In this document: positions 5,654 to 6,008 of the stretch, in pieces | Numbering within the stretch: position 1 is the first letter of the stretch | How the letters are laid out: each line of letters begins with the position of its first letter | Source of the DNA: Thermoplasmatota archaeon | Lineage (GTDB): Archaea; Thermoplasmatota; Thermoplasmata; RBG-16-68-12; JAGMCJ01 | DNA: 6,008 nucleotides | Direction of reading: 5' to 3' | Assembly: GCA_022848825.1 (NCBI GenBank) | Contig: JAJISH010000053.1 | Span: 1-6,008, forward strand | Made by a program: the position numbers and the translations under genes | Notes under the pieces: generated by a model | The model's input: the letters and a program-made list of their open reading frames with translations, nothing else | Database searches by the model: none | Told to the model about the DNA's origin: nothing

Positions 5654-6008
5654 TCACCTCTCCTCCAGCTGCTCGATGAACGCCTCGATGTTCGTCGTCG
5701 CCTGCTCGTCCGACCAGCACCGCAGGTCGTTCAGGTCGCCGTCCAGCGTCAGCGTCGGTATCCCGTGGTCCTCCATCATCCTGGCGGGCATCCCGTAGCT
5801 CGCGTTCGAGTTCGCAGGACACGTTCTCGCGTCGTGGAAGATTATCCCGTCCGCCTTGAACCTCTTGATCTCGTCGAGGATGTACCTCTCCTTGGCGGGC
5901 TCGGAGCGGTTGACGAAGACCTTCGTGTACGCGAGGGCCATGCTCCTTATCGGGTCATCGGGCGTCATGTCGTCGAACACCCAGCTGTTGCAGTACGTGG
6001 ACGCGACG
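5654..6008 (-). CDS. 2-hydroxyacyl-CoA dehydratase / benzoyl-CoA reductase catalytic subunit, C-terminal part
   Basis: Partial: the frame is open to the right edge (last full codon at 6005-6007) and the start is outside, leaving about 117 C-terminal residues of a protein usually near 400. The visible part fits the last Rossmann-like domain of the HgdB/BcrB/BcrC/FldB-FldC family. It has FKADGIIFHDARTCPANSN, then a GIPTLTLDGDLNDLR stretch and a final TNIEAFIEQLEE helix. Cys in STYCNS and in RTCPAN could be cluster ligands or lie beside the cluster. The HDARTC...NSN and DLNDLR forms remind me more of benzoyl-CoA reductase BcrB/BadE-like chains than of hydroxyglutaryl-CoA dehydratase, but this is from memory and is weak. 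The role would be ATP-dependent radical reduction or dehydration of a CoA thioester. The activase follows with no gap. Confidence 0.85.
   Translation of the reverse strand, partial: VASTYCNSWVFDDMTPDDPIRSMALAYTKVFVNRSEPAKERYILDEIKRFKADGIIFHDARTCPANSNASYGMPARMMEDHGIPTLTLDGDLNDLRCWSDEQATTNIEAFIEQLEER
5658..5666 (-). promoter_or_regulatory. Shine-Dalgarno of the activase gene
   Basis: On the minus strand GGAGGAGAG lies within the last codons of the upstream gene, ending about four bases before the GTG start at 5653. It supports that GTG over any internal Met, since the GIDVGTS phosphate loop begins only a few residues later. Confidence 0.7.

Noticed and set aside
1..6008. Search for tRNA, rRNA, CRISPR repeats, insertion sequences or a defence island
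   Set aside because: By eye there are no repeated spacers, terminal inverted repeats, transposase motifs or tRNA-like cloverleaf. All the space is filled by ordinary-looking genes.
1..6008. Treating the left-edge oxidoreductase as the electron donor of the right-edge reductase system
   Set aside because: Five unrelated-looking genes on alternating strands separate them, so they are not one operon; the link is only a possibility.

Overview
The window looks archaeal. The DNA is GC-rich, with heavy use of AGG (Arg) and regular use of ATA (Ile). Three start codons sit about 27-29 bases downstream of TATA-like boxes, which is the geometry of leaderless archaeal transcripts. No bacterial -35/-10 pairs were recognised. 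The gene set (PP1-like PPP phosphatase, tandem-GNAT protein, acyl-CoA synthetase, ATP-driven Fe-S activase with its partner) suits an anaerobic heterotrophic archaeon. A Thermoplasmatota-like lineage is a guess that the sequence alone cannot settle.

Layout, left to right: (1) the C-terminal end of a GltD-type FAD/NAD(P) oxidoreductase on +, entering from the left edge and ending in an unusual tail that resembles a GIY-YIG fold; (2) on -, a small zinc cytidine-deaminase-family enzyme with some blasticidin-S-deaminase-like features; (3) on +, a PP1/PP2A-like Ser/Thr phosphatase; (4) on -, a two-domain GNAT acetyltransferase; (5) on +, a 70-residue four-cysteine protein of unknown function; (6) on +, a complete acyl-CoA synthetase with its own TATA-like box and Shine-Dalgarno; (7) on -, an ASKHA-type [4Fe-4S] activase of the HgdC/BcrA/BcrD/BadG family; (8) on -, directly upstream of it in transcription, the C-terminal end of a 2-hydroxyacyl-CoA dehydratase / benzoyl-CoA reductase catalytic subunit that runs off the right edge.

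Packing is tight. Two divergent gene pairs are separated by 84 and 83 bases, each holding a promoter per direction. One convergent pair overlaps by 12 bases and another has abutting stop codons. There is no gene-free stretch longer than about 90 bases. No tRNA, rRNA, CRISPR array, insertion sequence or attachment site was seen.

Functionally, the right half is the most coherent. The synthetase could load a carboxylic acid onto CoA, and the activase plus dehydratase/reductase could then carry out an ATP-driven, low-potential radical reduction or dehydration of a CoA thioester. The oxidoreductase at the left edge belongs to a class that handles low-potential electrons, but nothing here ties it directly to that pathway. 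The middle genes look like unrelated single genes, each under its own promoter.
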